This document shows positions 14,760 to 21,235 of a stretch of DNA of 29,581 bases, piece after piece. Numbering within the stretch: the first letter of the stretch is position 1; every line of letters begins with the position of its first letter. Source of the stretch: DASRTE01 sp035316885 (GTDB lineage Bacteria > Actinomycetota > Actinomycetes > Jiangellales > Jiangellaceae); NCBI GenBank assembly GCA_035316885.1, contig DATHII010000040.1, positions 1 to 29,581 on the forward strand, in the 5' to 3' direction. Position numbers and translations under genes: made by a program. The notes beneath the pieces were generated by a model, which did no database searches, was not told the DNA's origin, and saw only the letters and a program-made list of their open reading frames with translations.

Positions 14760-14789
14760 TTGACCTCCTGTCGGATGCGCGGACATAAT
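14760..14789 (+). promoter_or_regulatory. Promoter of the Ig-like secreted protein gene
   Basis: TTGACC at 14760-14765 and CATAAT at 14784-14789 are separated by 18 bases, a near-consensus sigma-70-type promoter that stands out in this GC-rich DNA. The predicted leader is about 38 bases and includes a short GGGTC / GACCC stem-loop before the start codon. Confidence 0.6.
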
Positions 14790-14833
14790 TTCCTGCTTCG
14801 GGTCAGTGTCGACCCGACCCTCGTGGGGGTCTG

Positions 14834-16309
14834 ATGCGTTTACCAATCTCACGTCGCGCCGTCTGTGTCCTCACCGCGCTGCTCACTGCCTTTGTCGTCT
14901 GCCCGCCAGCCGGCGCCCAGGCGGCGAAAGCGCCTCGACCTCTGGTGGAGATCACCTCACCCGCGGCCGGCTCGACCGGCACGGGGTTCAACCTGGTCGT
15001 CAGTGGCACGGCCCGCGGGGCCACCACGGTGGCGGTGACCATCGGCGAGGACGTGAACACTTACGAGGCGTTGGTGATCAAGTCGCAGTGGTCGAGGGTG
15101 GTGAACCCCCAGCCCGCCGGGCCCACGCAGATCTGCGCGGAAGCGCGCGACTCCAGCGGCACGGCGCTCGGCCGCAGTTGCATCACGTACACGGTGGCCG
15201 TCGACGGCGTCTACCTCTCGCTCTTTCCCGAGGACGGCTCGAACGTCCAGAGCACATTCAGCGCGGTCGGCGGCTGTCACGACGGCTCGACGGTCCGGCT
15301 CACCCTCGACGGCTCGTCAATGGTGCTCCCATGCGTGACATACAGCTTCGAGCACGAGTACGTCGCGGTCCCGGAAGGCGCCCACACCCTCACCGCCGAC
15401 CAGCTCGCCCTCGACGGCACCACAGTCGTCGCGTCCGTCACGCGGACATTCACCTCCAGCCCGGTCCCGGTGGCCACTGTCGCCATCACCGCGCCCCCTG
15501 ACGGCGCGAGCAGTGGAATCCCCCAGGTCACCTTCAGCGGCACAGCAGAGTCGAACGTCGACAACGTGGTCCGACTCTACGTCGACGGCACGTTCACCCT
15601 CGCCACCACCGCGGTCGACGGCGAGTGGTCGGCCACGCTCACCCTGCCGTGGGGGCCGAGCCTGGTGTGTGCGGAGATGTCCGACTTCTTGGGCCGGCCC
15701 ATCGCGACCGACTGCGTGTCGCACGTGGTCGCGCTCGACCCGTCGAGCCTGTCCGTCACCTCTCCCGCCGAAGGCGAGGTCACCGGCAGCGACGTCCGCG
15801 TCGAGGGCACTTGCGTCCTTGACCTCTTGGTGACCGTGGAGGTCGACGGCCAGCGCAGCACGGTGCAGTGCGCCAACGACGCCTTCTACACCCAGTTCTT
15901 CAGTGTGACCGGAGGTCCCCAGACATTGCTCGCGACCATGCGCGCCACCGACGACCAGACGGTCACGACCTCGGTCACCTTCACGGTCGACACGGTGGCG
16001 CCTGATTCACCGGTCGTGACCAGCCCCGCCCCAGGGACGACCATCACGACGCGGCAGTTCACCCTCGCTGGCACCGCCGAGCCGAACACCACGGTCAGGC
16101 TGTTCACCCCCGACGGCGAGCCGTTCTACAGTTCCGCGGAGGTCGACAGCTCCGGCGCCTGGACCATCGGCGTTGCGGAGGACTACCTGCAGGCGGCGGG
16201 CGTGGTGACCGGCAGGCGCGGCACCCTGACCCTCACCCTCGACGCTGTGGACAGGTTCGGAAACACCTCTGCGCCGACCTCGGTGACCTACGCCACCCGC
16301 ATCCGCTGA
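14834..16309 (+). CDS. Secreted Ig-like repeat protein
   Basis: A 491-residue exported protein. Residues 1-30 are a Sec signal peptide (basic MRLPISRR, hydrophobic VCVLTALLTAFVVCPPAG, likely cleavage after AQA). The rest is made of about five Ig-like beta-sandwich modules of 85-100 residues, each opening with V-x-I/V-T-S/A-P-x-x-G (VEITSPAAGSTG; VAITAPPDGASSG; LSVTSPAEGEVTG; VVTSPAPGTTITT) and containing a G-T-A-x-x-N/D-x-x-V-x-L-x-V/F-D-G pattern. Paired cysteines within modules suggest disulfides. The modules resemble those of bacterial adhesins or envelope proteins; there is no sortase motif or C-terminal anchor, so it is probably released or bound noncovalently. Confidence 0.8.
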   Translation: MRLPISRRAVCVLTALLTAFVVCPPAGAQAAKAPRPLVEITSPAAGSTGTGFNLVVSGTARGATTVAVTIGEDVNTYEALVIKSQWSRVVNPQPAGPTQICAEARDSSGTALGRSCITYTVAVDGVYLSLFPEDGSNVQSTFSAVGGCHDGSTVRLTLDGSSMVLPCVTYSFEHEYVAVPEGAHTLTADQLALDGTTVVASVTRTFTSSPVPVATVAITAPPDGASSGIPQVTFSGTAESNVDNVVRLYVDGTFTLATTAVDGEWSATLTLPWGPSLVCAEMSDFLGRPIATDCVSHVVALDPSSLSVTSPAEGEVTGSDVRVEGTCVLDLLVTVEVDGQRSTVQCANDAFYTQFFSVTGGPQTLLATMRATDDQTVTTSVTFTVDTVAPDSPVVTSPAPGTTITTRQFTLAGTAEPNTTVRLFTPDGEPFYSSAEVDSSGAWTIGVAEDYLQAAGVVTGRRGTLTLTLDAVDRFGNTSAPTSVTYATRIR

Positions 16310-16346
16310 AGTTGTGCCGCGTGGCCCGGGTCACGGCACACTCGCC

Positions 16347-16513
16347 TCAGCCGGTCGCCTTGGCCACCGCGGCACGCTCGGCCCGGTTGACGGCGGAGAG
16401 CACCGGGGTCAGCGACGCCTTCACGATCGAGGGGTGCAGGCCAGCGCCCCAGAGCACGCGCCGCCGACGGTGTACTCCACATAGGCGGCCGCCAGCACCG
16501 TGCCCCATTCCAT
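16347..16513 (-). pseudogene. Degenerate LeuA C-terminal fragment
   Basis: The minus strand encodes GTVLAAAYVEYTV and then, in a shifted frame, RRVLWGAGLHPSIVKASLTP followed by VLSAVNRAERAAVAKATG and stop. This matches the end of the regulatory domain of 2-isopropylmalate synthase (pattern WGxGxxxxIxxASLxAVxSAVNR). The catalytic domain is absent and the two pieces are out of frame, so it is a dead 3' fragment, about 55 codons long. A working leuA must be elsewhere if the strain makes leucine. Confidence 0.6.
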
Positions 16514-16557
16514 GTCGCCTGGACCGTAGCAGCGGGCAGTCCCGCTGAGGGCCGAGC

Positions 16558-16587
16558 GGCCCGCATCCCGTAGCAAGGGTGCGGGCC
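16558..16587 (-). terminator. Terminator hairpin after 52-residue gene copy 2
   Basis: GGCCCGCA (16558-16565) pairs with TGCGGGCC (16580-16587), extended by CCC/GGG pairs next to a one-base bulge. It lies 17 bases past the stop of the minus-strand small gene, in the same relative place and with the same GGCCCGCA core as the terminator after copy 1. Confidence 0.6.
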
Positions 16588-16603
16588 GTCGTGGTGGTGC
16601 GGG

Positions 16604-16762
16604 TCAGGCGCCGTCGTACTCGCGGATCGCGTCGCGGATGCGGCCGAGCGCCTCGATGGGCGGCAGGGTCCCGAACGCCAGTCGGCGGATCACGCCGACC
16701 AGCGTCAACAGCTCGGCGATGCCGTGGCGGCCGGGCTCATGCGGTGGAAAGGTAGTGGACAC
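16604..16762 (-). CDS. 52-residue conserved small protein, copy 2
   Basis: Second copy of the small gene at 10555-10713, in inverted orientation. The product differs at only 7 of 52 positions and keeps HGIAELLTLVGVIRRLAFGT and LPPIEALGRIRDAIREYDGA. The GTG aligns with the copy 1 start and has GGAG 6 bases upstream; an in-frame ATG 12 bases earlier is possible. Upstream sequences of the two copies differ, while gene and terminator are shared. It is divergent from the ribbon-helix-helix gene, with an 86-base intergenic region holding CTTAG repeats that may control both. Function unknown. Confidence 0.75.
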   Translation of the reverse strand: MSTTFPPHEPGRHGIAELLTLVGVIRRLAFGTLPPIEALGRIRDAIREYDGA

Positions 16763-16794
16763 GGCGGGCTCCATCCCGCCTATGTGCTCGCTGC

Positions 16795-16819
16795 GCTAAG
16801 TTGACTTAGTCCGCTTAGC
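16795..16819. promoter_or_regulatory. CTTAG-repeat operator candidate
   Basis: The segment holds a perfect inverted repeat CTAAGT-TG-ACTTAG (16796-16809) and a further CTTAGC at 16814-16819 that pairs with GCTAAG at 16795-16800. A TTGACT -35-like hexamer overlaps it at 16801-16806. It sits between the divergent 52-residue gene and the ribbon-helix-helix gene. TTAGTCCGC within it recurs downstream of the latter at 17028-17036. Confidence 0.5.
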
Positions 16820-16848
16820 AATAGTCGCGAAGTAGGGAAATCGCTACC

Positions 16849-17016
16849 ATGCCTCGCGTGGCCCGCGTCCACTACGAGATCCCGGATGACTTGCATCGGA
16901 AGGCGAAGGCCGCCGCCGCGATGCAGGGTCAGACCCTGCGCGCGTTCATCGTCCAGGCACTCGCCGACGCGGTGGTCAAGGCCGAGCGCGCGGACGCCGA
17001 CGACGGCGGCCGCTGA
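16849..17016 (+). CDS. Ribbon-helix-helix-like small DNA-binding protein
   Basis: A 55-residue protein, MPRVARVHYEIPDDLHRKAK followed by AAAAMQGQTLRAFIVQALAD and a charged tail. The layout of a short beta strand (RVHYEIP), helix A (DDLHRKAKAAAAMQ), the turn GQTL and helix B (RAFIVQALADAVVKA) is that of CopG/Arc/MetJ-type ribbon-helix-helix proteins, common as antitoxins, plasmid copy-number or partition regulators and excision factors. No toxin gene is adjacent. Short repeats containing TCCGC lie on both sides (16806-16819; 17030-17062) and are candidate binding sites, suggesting autoregulation or a role in element maintenance. The ATG has no strong Shine-Dalgarno. Confidence 0.68.
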   Translation: MPRVARVHYEIPDDLHRKAKAAAAMQGQTLRAFIVQALADAVVKAERADADDGGR

Positions 17017-17029
17017 TCTGATCTTGATT

Positions 17030-17062
17030 AGTCCGCAGAGAGTCCGCAGAACGTCCGCAAAA
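17030..17062 (+). repeat. Three tandem 11-bp repeats (iteron-like)
   Basis: Units AGTCCGCAGAG (17030-17040), AGTCCGCAGAA (17041-17051) and CGTCCGCAAAA (17052-17062) lie head to tail just after the ribbon-helix-helix stop. The 11-bp spacing puts each unit on the same helix face, as in iterons or integrase/excisionase arm sites. An AT-rich stretch follows. Confidence 0.75.
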
Positions 17063-17154
17063 CACCACTACTAATAAACGGCTGCCAACGACGAAAGTGC
17101 AGGTCAGGAGACTGGTCGCGCGCATTCGCGCAGGTCACAGCACACCTGGAAACG

Positions 17155-17172
17155 TTCCGCGTCAACGTGTGA
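17155..17172 (+). other. Possible displaced end of ychF (island right junction)
   Basis: TTCCGCGTCAACGTGTGA encodes FRVNV-stop, close to the FRFNV-stop ending normal for YchF, but it lies 7.7 kb from ychF and follows no matching gene. TTCCGC also occurs at 9461-9466, exactly where the ychF frame stops looking like YchF. It is a candidate attR-like junction; a chance match remains possible. Confidence 0.4.
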
Positions 17173-17182
17173 GGCTGGCGAC

Positions 17183-17392
17183 GTGAAGCGACACCACGTC
17201 GGGTCGTCGGCGATCGCATCGGTCGGGTACGACGACGTCTCGGGCACGCTCGAGGTCGAGTTCCGCTCAGGCGAGCTCTACCGCTACTTCGACGTCGACC
17301 CGGACGACGCGGACGACCTGCTCGGAGCCGAGAGCCCGGGCGCCTACCTCAACGAGTGGATCAAGCCCCGGTACCGGTACGAGCACGTCTGA
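17183..17392 (+). CDS. KTSC domain-containing protein
   Basis: A 69-residue protein with the KTSC-domain pattern: SSAIASVGYDDVSGTLEVEF, SGELYRYFDVDPDDADDLLG and SPGAYLNEWIKPRYRYEHV. KTSC domains occur alone or at the C-terminus of lysyl-tRNA synthetase-like and phage proteins; their role is not established. The GTG start begins 10 bases after the proposed displaced ychF tail, and the gene ends 12 bases before a convergent membrane-protein gene. It would be the first chromosomal-backbone gene after the island. Confidence 0.82.
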   Translation: MKRHHVGSSAIASVGYDDVSGTLEVEFRSGELYRYFDVDPDDADDLLGAESPGAYLNEWIKPRYRYEHV

Positions 17393-17404
17393 CCGCTGCG
17401 GCCG

Positions 17405-17812
17405 CTACAGGGGAATCAGGTGACCCCACGGCGTTCGGGCGAGCCCGGACAAGACTCCGTATGCATAGATGCTCGCCAGCAGGCAGCCGAGCGCGAGCAC
17501 CCATACCAGCACGAAGTGCAGCTTGCGCACCGTCAGCTGCACCGCTATCGCACAAGACAGCGCGACGATCATGGACACGACGGCGACCACGACGATTCCG
17601 GTGTACGAGCCAGTACTCGACTGCAGCAGGTCGTCGGCGGAGCAGAACCCGTCGGCCCCCGCGCAGGCCCAGTAGTTGATGAGCAGCGGGATGGTGAGGA
17701 ACCACGTGATCGCAGCCGGGACCAGCAGCAGATAGGCCACGGTGGCCTCGTACCACGGGACCTTCGGCTGGGGCATCGCGTGCCCGGTGGGGAACTTTCG
17801 GACCAGTTCCAT
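17405..17812 (-). CDS. Small integral membrane protein of unknown function
   Basis: A 135-residue protein with three hydrophobic segments: ATVAYLLLVPAAITWFLTIP, GIVVVAVVSMIVALSCAIAV and FVLVWVLALGCLLASIYAYG. A loop between the first two has a Cys pair (YWACAGADGFCSADD). The ATG giving MELVRKFPTG has GGAGAG 9 bases upstream. A longer frame from 17989 adds 59 residues of Ser/Ala/Pro/Arg-rich sequence that does not look conserved, so I prefer the shorter start. No family recognised. Confidence 0.62.
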   Translation of the reverse strand: MELVRKFPTGHAMPQPKVPWYEATVAYLLLVPAAITWFLTIPLLINYWACAGADGFCSADDLLQSSTGSYTGIVVVAVVSMIVALSCAIAVQLTVRKLHFVLVWVLALGCLLASIYAYGVLSGLARTPWGHLIPL

Positions 17813-18005
17813 GTACGGCGTCTCTCCATCGATCGTCGCTACCGTGGAAACCCTACGGCCCTGCGCGGCGGGCTGGAACGGGATCTCCGCTGGAGCGGAC
17901 GAACTTCGGGACGGTGCCGAATCGAGCCGGGCACCGTCCCGGAATCGCTTGCTGCCGGTGAGCGGGCGGCGCTGGGCGGCGCCCGTCACCCGCCGGTCGG
18001 AACCG

Positions 18006-18077
18006 TCAGAGAACGAGGATGAGGATGACGATCACGGCGATGATGAGCGCCAGGATGGCGATCGTGCGGGTGTTCAC
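18006..18077 (-). CDS. 23-residue single-helix membrane peptide
   Basis: A GTG start 4 bases after a perfect AGGAGG (18082-18087) opens a 23-codon frame: MNTRTIAILALIIAVIVILI plus LVL and stop. It is a positively charged start followed by one unbroken membrane helix. The strong ribosome-binding site and clean stop argue for translation. Such peptides often modulate membrane complexes, but no target can be named here. It stands alone between the membrane-protein gene and the pterin dehydratase, both on the same strand. Confidence 0.6.
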   Translation of the reverse strand: MNTRTIAILALIIAVIVILILVL

Positions 18078-18224
18078 CGGACCTCCTGATGAGTTGACAA
18101 CAATCTCGGGGATCTTTCCCTCACCAGTGGCCCTGGCAAACCTGCTGTGCACCGGCGATGCGGCGCCGGCATGGGCCCTCTGCCACCGTCCTTCCCGTGC
18201 TGACCGACGTGACGAGCCACATCC

Positions 18225-18521
18225 TCAGGTTGCCCCATGGCGCTCCGAGGCCTCGTCGATGCCTCGCGCCAACTCGATGTCGGCCGCGGTGACGCCGCCG
18301 ACGGAGTGGGTCGACAGGATGAAGGTCAGGGTCCGCCAGCGGATGTCGATGTCAGGGTGGTGGTCCATCGTCTCGGCCACCAGCGCGATGTCGTCAACGG
18401 TCCGGATGGCGCTGAGGAAGTCCGGCGCGGTGACCGTCCGGGTGATCGATGCGGCGTCGCCCGCCCAGCCGGGCAGTTCCGCCAGGGCGGCGTGTACGCC
18501 GTCGTCGCCGAGCAGAATCAT
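18225..18521 (-). CDS. 4a-hydroxytetrahydrobiopterin dehydratase (PCD/DCoH)
   Basis: Pterin-4a-carbinolamine dehydratase, which dehydrates 4a-hydroxy-tetrahydropterin and in bacteria may also act on molybdopterin-related or other pterins. The 98-residue product has LPGWAGDAASITRTVTAPDF, AETMDHHPDIDIRWRTLTFI and LSTHSVGGVTAADIELARGI. The HHPD motif and the later H in STHSVGG are the conserved catalytic residues. GGAG lies 8 bases before the ATG. No phenylalanine hydroxylase gene is nearby. Repeat copy B separates it from sdhB. The 140 bases downstream, before the small peptide gene, hold no gene. Confidence 0.92.
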   Translation of the reverse strand: MILLGDDGVHAALAELPGWAGDAASITRTVTAPDFLSAIRTVDDIALVAETMDHHPDIDIRWRTLTFILSTHSVGGVTAADIELARGIDEASERHGAT

Positions 18522-18556
18522 GGTTGCGCTCCTCGAGGCAGGGGATGCCGCCGTAC

Positions 18557-18630
18557 TTCACCAGGCTTGCGGACCGTTCACCAGGGTCCTGCGCCTAGTG
18601 AACCGTCCGCCAGGGTGGTGAACGTGATCA
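18557..18630. repeat. Nested-palindrome dispersed repeat, copy B
   Basis: Homologous to copy A at 3645-3726 and in the same orientation. Shared blocks include GGACCGTTCACCAGGGT, CTGCGCCT and GGGTGGTGAACGTGATCA (18613-18630). The inner stem has one mismatch (CCTAGTGAA), and the left outer arm keeps TTCACCA (18557-18563) but lacks TGATCA. On the minus strand the terminal TGATCA supplies the stop codon of sdhB, so the element begins inside that gene. Confidence 0.8.
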
Positions 18631-19419
18631 AAAGACGGCGGTCGGAGGCGGTGGGTCGGGTTCGGTGCGGGTGTCGCGGCGCCGGATCTTGGAGCCGAGC
18701 CAGACCACCGGGTCGAAGGATCGGTCGACCACGCGCTCCTTCATCGGGATGATCGCGTTGTCGGTGATCTTGATGTGTTCGGGACAGACGTCGGTGCAGC
18801 ACTTGGTGATGTTGCACAGGCCGATGCCGGCCTGCTCGCGGGCGAGCAGACGCCGGTCGTTGGTGTCCAGCGGGTGCATGTCGAGTTCGGCGTACCGCAG
18901 GAAGAACCGCGGCCCGGCGAACGCCGGCTTGTTGTCCTCGTGGTCTCGGATGACGTGACAGACGTCCTGGCACAGGAAGCATTCGATGCACTTGCGGAAC
19001 TCCTGGCCGCGCTCGACGTCCTCCTGCTGCATGCGGTAGGTGCCGTCGGCCCGACGCGGCTCCGGTGCGAATGCCGGTAGCTCGGCCGCCTTCTGGTAGT
19101 TGTACGACACGTCGGTGACGAGGTCGCGGACGACGGGGAAGGCCCGCAGCGGGGTCACAGTGATGGTCTCGGCGGGGTCGTACGACGATAGCCGGGTCAT
19201 GCACAGGAGGCGGGGCTTGCCGTTGATCTCGGCGCTGCACGACCCGCACTTGCCCGCCTTACAGTTCCAGCGTACGGCCAGGTCGCCGGCCTGCGTCGCC
19301 TGCAAGCGGTGCACGGCGTCGAGGACGACCTCACCCTCCTCGACCGGGACCGTGTAGTCGGCGAGGTCGCCACCAGTGGCGTCACCACGCCACACCCGCA
19401 TGGTCAGGTCGTAACCCAT
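18628..19419 (-). CDS. sdhB: Succinate dehydrogenase / fumarate reductase iron-sulfur subunit
   Basis: Electron-transfer subunit that carries electrons from SdhA to the quinone. The 263-residue product has a 2Fe-2S ferredoxin domain (WNCKAGKCGSCSAEING, LLCMTRL), then a 4Fe-4S motif (RKCIECFLCQDVCHVIRDH) and 3Fe-4S/4Fe-4S ligands (GLCNITKCCTDVCPEHI). CIECFLCQDVC is the form seen in mycobacterial Sdh1-type enzymes. The gene starts directly after the sdhA stop (TAG-ATG, no spacer). Its last residues, a Pro-rich DPPPPTAVF, run into repeat copy B, which provides the stop codon, so the C-terminus may have been altered by the repeat. Confidence 0.95.
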   Translation of the reverse strand: MGYDLTMRVWRGDATGGDLADYTVPVEEGEVVLDAVHRLQATQAGDLAVRWNCKAGKCGSCSAEINGKPRLLCMTRLSSYDPAETITVTPLRAFPVVRDLVTDVSYNYQKAAELPAFAPEPRRADGTYRMQQEDVERGQEFRKCIECFLCQDVCHVIRDHEDNKPAFAGPRFFLRYAELDMHPLDTNDRRLLAREQAGIGLCNITKCCTDVCPEHIKITDNAIIPMKERVVDRSFDPVVWLGSKIRRRDTRTEPDPPPPTAVF

Positions 19420-21219
19420 CTACTTCTCCAGTCCGAACAGCGTGCGCAGTTCGTCGGGCATCACCGGGAGTGGCTCACGCTCGACGGAGACGTCGTCGCC
19501 GCGCAGGCGACAGTGCAGGTTGATCGTTCCCCACGTGTCGTCGGTAGCCGGGAAGTCGTCGCGGGTGTGACCACCCCTGCTCTCGGTTCGCTCTAGGGCC
19601 GCACGGGCGATGCATTCGGAGACACGCAACATGTTGCGCAGGTCGAGGGCCAGGTGCCAGCCCGGGTTGTACTGGCGGTGGCCCTCGACCGTGACCTTGG
19701 CCGTGCGTTCGCGCAGACCGGCGATCTCCTTGAGCGCCTGCTCCATCTCGTCGCTGGTGCGGATGATCCCCACCAGGTTGTGCATGACCTCCTGGAGGTC
19801 CTGCTGAACGGAGTAGGGGTTCTCGCCGCCCTCCTCGGCGAAGGGTGCGAGCGCCGCCTCGGCAGCCGCCCGCACGTCGACGTCGGAAACCGTCGGGCGC
19901 GTACGCAGCCGGTCGACGGCGTAGGCGGCGTTGAGACCCGCCCGGCGGCCGAAGACCAGCAGGTCGGACAGCGAGTTGCCCCCCAACCGGTTGGCGCCGT
20001 GCATGCCTCCGGCAACCTCGCCGGCCGCGTACAGGCCCGGCACGGACGACTCCTCGGTGTCGGGCGCGACCGCCACCCCGCCCATCACGTAGTGACATGT
20101 GGGTCCGACCTCCATCGGCGCTGTGGTGATGTCGACGTCGGCCAGCTCCTTGAACTGGTGGTACATCGACGGCAGCCGTCGCTGGATGTATTCGGGGGTG
20201 CGCCGGGAGGCGATGTCGAGGAAGACGCCGCCGTGTGGCGACCCCCGCCCCGCCTTGACCTCGGCGTTGATCGCGCGGGCGACCTCGTCGCGGGGGAGCA
20301 GCTCAGGGGGCCGACGGTTGTTCTTCTTGTCGTCGTACCACCGGTCGGCCTCGTCCTCGGAGTCGGCGGTCTCGGCTTTGAAGAACTCGGGGATGTAGTC
20401 GAACATGAACCGGCGGCCCGCGGTGTTGCGCAGCACGCCGCCGTCGCCGCGGACGGACTCGGTGACGAGGATGCCGCGCACCGAAGGTGGCCAGACCATC
20501 CCCGTCGGGTGGAACTGGACGAACTCCATGTTGACCAGGCTGGCTCCGGCCTCCAACGCGAGCGCATGTCCGTCGCCGGTGTACTCCCAGGAGTTCGACG
20601 TCACCTTGTACGACTTGCCGATGCCACCAGTGGCGAGGATCAGCGTCGGCGACTCGAACAGCACGAACCGGCCGGACTCCCGCCAGTAGCCGAAGGCGCC
20701 GGCGATTCGGTCGCCGTCCTGCAGCAGGCGGGTGATCGTGCATTCCATGTAGACGTCGATGCCGAGGGCGACGGCGCGCTGCTGAAGGGTACGGATGAGC
20801 TCCAGACCGGTGCGGTCGCCCACATGGGCGAGCCGGGCGTATCGGTGCCCGCCGAAGTCGCGCTGGGAGATCAGCCCGTCGGGCGTACGGTCGAAGAGCG
20901 CTCCCCACTCCTCCAACTCGTAGATCCGGTCGGGTGCCTCCTGCGCATGCAGCTGGGCCATCCGCCAGTGGTTGAGCATCTTGCCGCCGCGCATGGTGTC
21001 GCGGAAGTGGACCTGCCAGTTGTCATCGGGGTAGAGGTTACCCATTGCGGCGGCGGCCCCGCCTTCCGCCATCACTGTGTGCGCCTTGCCCAGCAGCGAT
21101 TTGCACACGATGGCGACATGGGCTCCGGCGTCGTGGGCGGCGATCGCGGCACGCAGACCGGCTCCGCCCGCGCCGACGACCAGAACGTCGTACGCGTGCC
21201 GTTCGCTTACCTCGGGCAT
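19420..21219 (-). CDS. sdhA: Succinate dehydrogenase flavoprotein subunit
   Basis: Catalytic FAD subunit oxidising succinate to fumarate. The 599-residue product has the FAD-binding VLVVGAGGAGLRAAIAAHDA, the covalent-flavin histidine in GKAHTVMAEGGAAAAMGN, the substrate region FVQFHPTGMVWPPSV with GILVTESVRGDGGVL, and GGMHGANRLGGNSLSDLLVF. The C-terminal helical domain follows. The ATG giving MPEVSERHAYDV has AAAGG 6 bases upstream and overlaps nothing; it lies 16 bases after the sdhC stop. A longer open frame exists upstream but overlaps sdhC and is not conserved. Confidence 0.96.
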   Translation of the reverse strand: MPEVSERHAYDVLVVGAGGAGLRAAIAAHDAGAHVAIVCKSLLGKAHTVMAEGGAAAAMGNLYPDDNWQVHFRDTMRGGKMLNHWRMAQLHAQEAPDRIYELEEWGALFDRTPDGLISQRDFGGHRYARLAHVGDRTGLELIRTLQQRAVALGIDVYMECTITRLLQDGDRIAGAFGYWRESGRFVLFESPTLILATGGIGKSYKVTSNSWEYTGDGHALALEAGASLVNMEFVQFHPTGMVWPPSVRGILVTESVRGDGGVLRNTAGRRFMFDYIPEFFKAETADSEDEADRWYDDKKNNRRPPELLPRDEVARAINAEVKAGRGSPHGGVFLDIASRRTPEYIQRRLPSMYHQFKELADVDITTAPMEVGPTCHYVMGGVAVAPDTEESSVPGLYAAGEVAGGMHGANRLGGNSLSDLLVFGRRAGLNAAYAVDRLRTRPTVSDVDVRAAAEAALAPFAEEGGENPYSVQQDLQEVMHNLVGIIRTSDEMEQALKEIAGLRERTAKVTVEGHRQYNPGWHLALDLRNMLRVSECIARAALERTESRGGHTRDDFPATDDTWGTINLHCRLRGDDVSVEREPLPVMPDELRTLFGLEK

Positions 21220-21235
21220 CGAGCGCCTTTCGGGT

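Noticed and set aside
17030..17062. A short CRISPR array
   Set aside because: Units are 11 bp and directly adjacent with no spacers; no cas genes are present.
17063..17182. A tRNA or tRNA 3' fragment as the island's integration target
   Set aside because: No T-loop GGTTCRA motif, acceptor stem pairing or CCA-adjacent structure was found.
17254..17267. A 14-bp direct repeat GGTCGAGTTCCGCT shared with ychF at 9454-9467 as an att-site pair
   Set aside because: In KTSC it encodes the conserved VEFRS strand, and a near match also occurs in the ATPase gene near 28785, so it is best explained by similar codons. The FRVNV-stop site at 17155 fits better.
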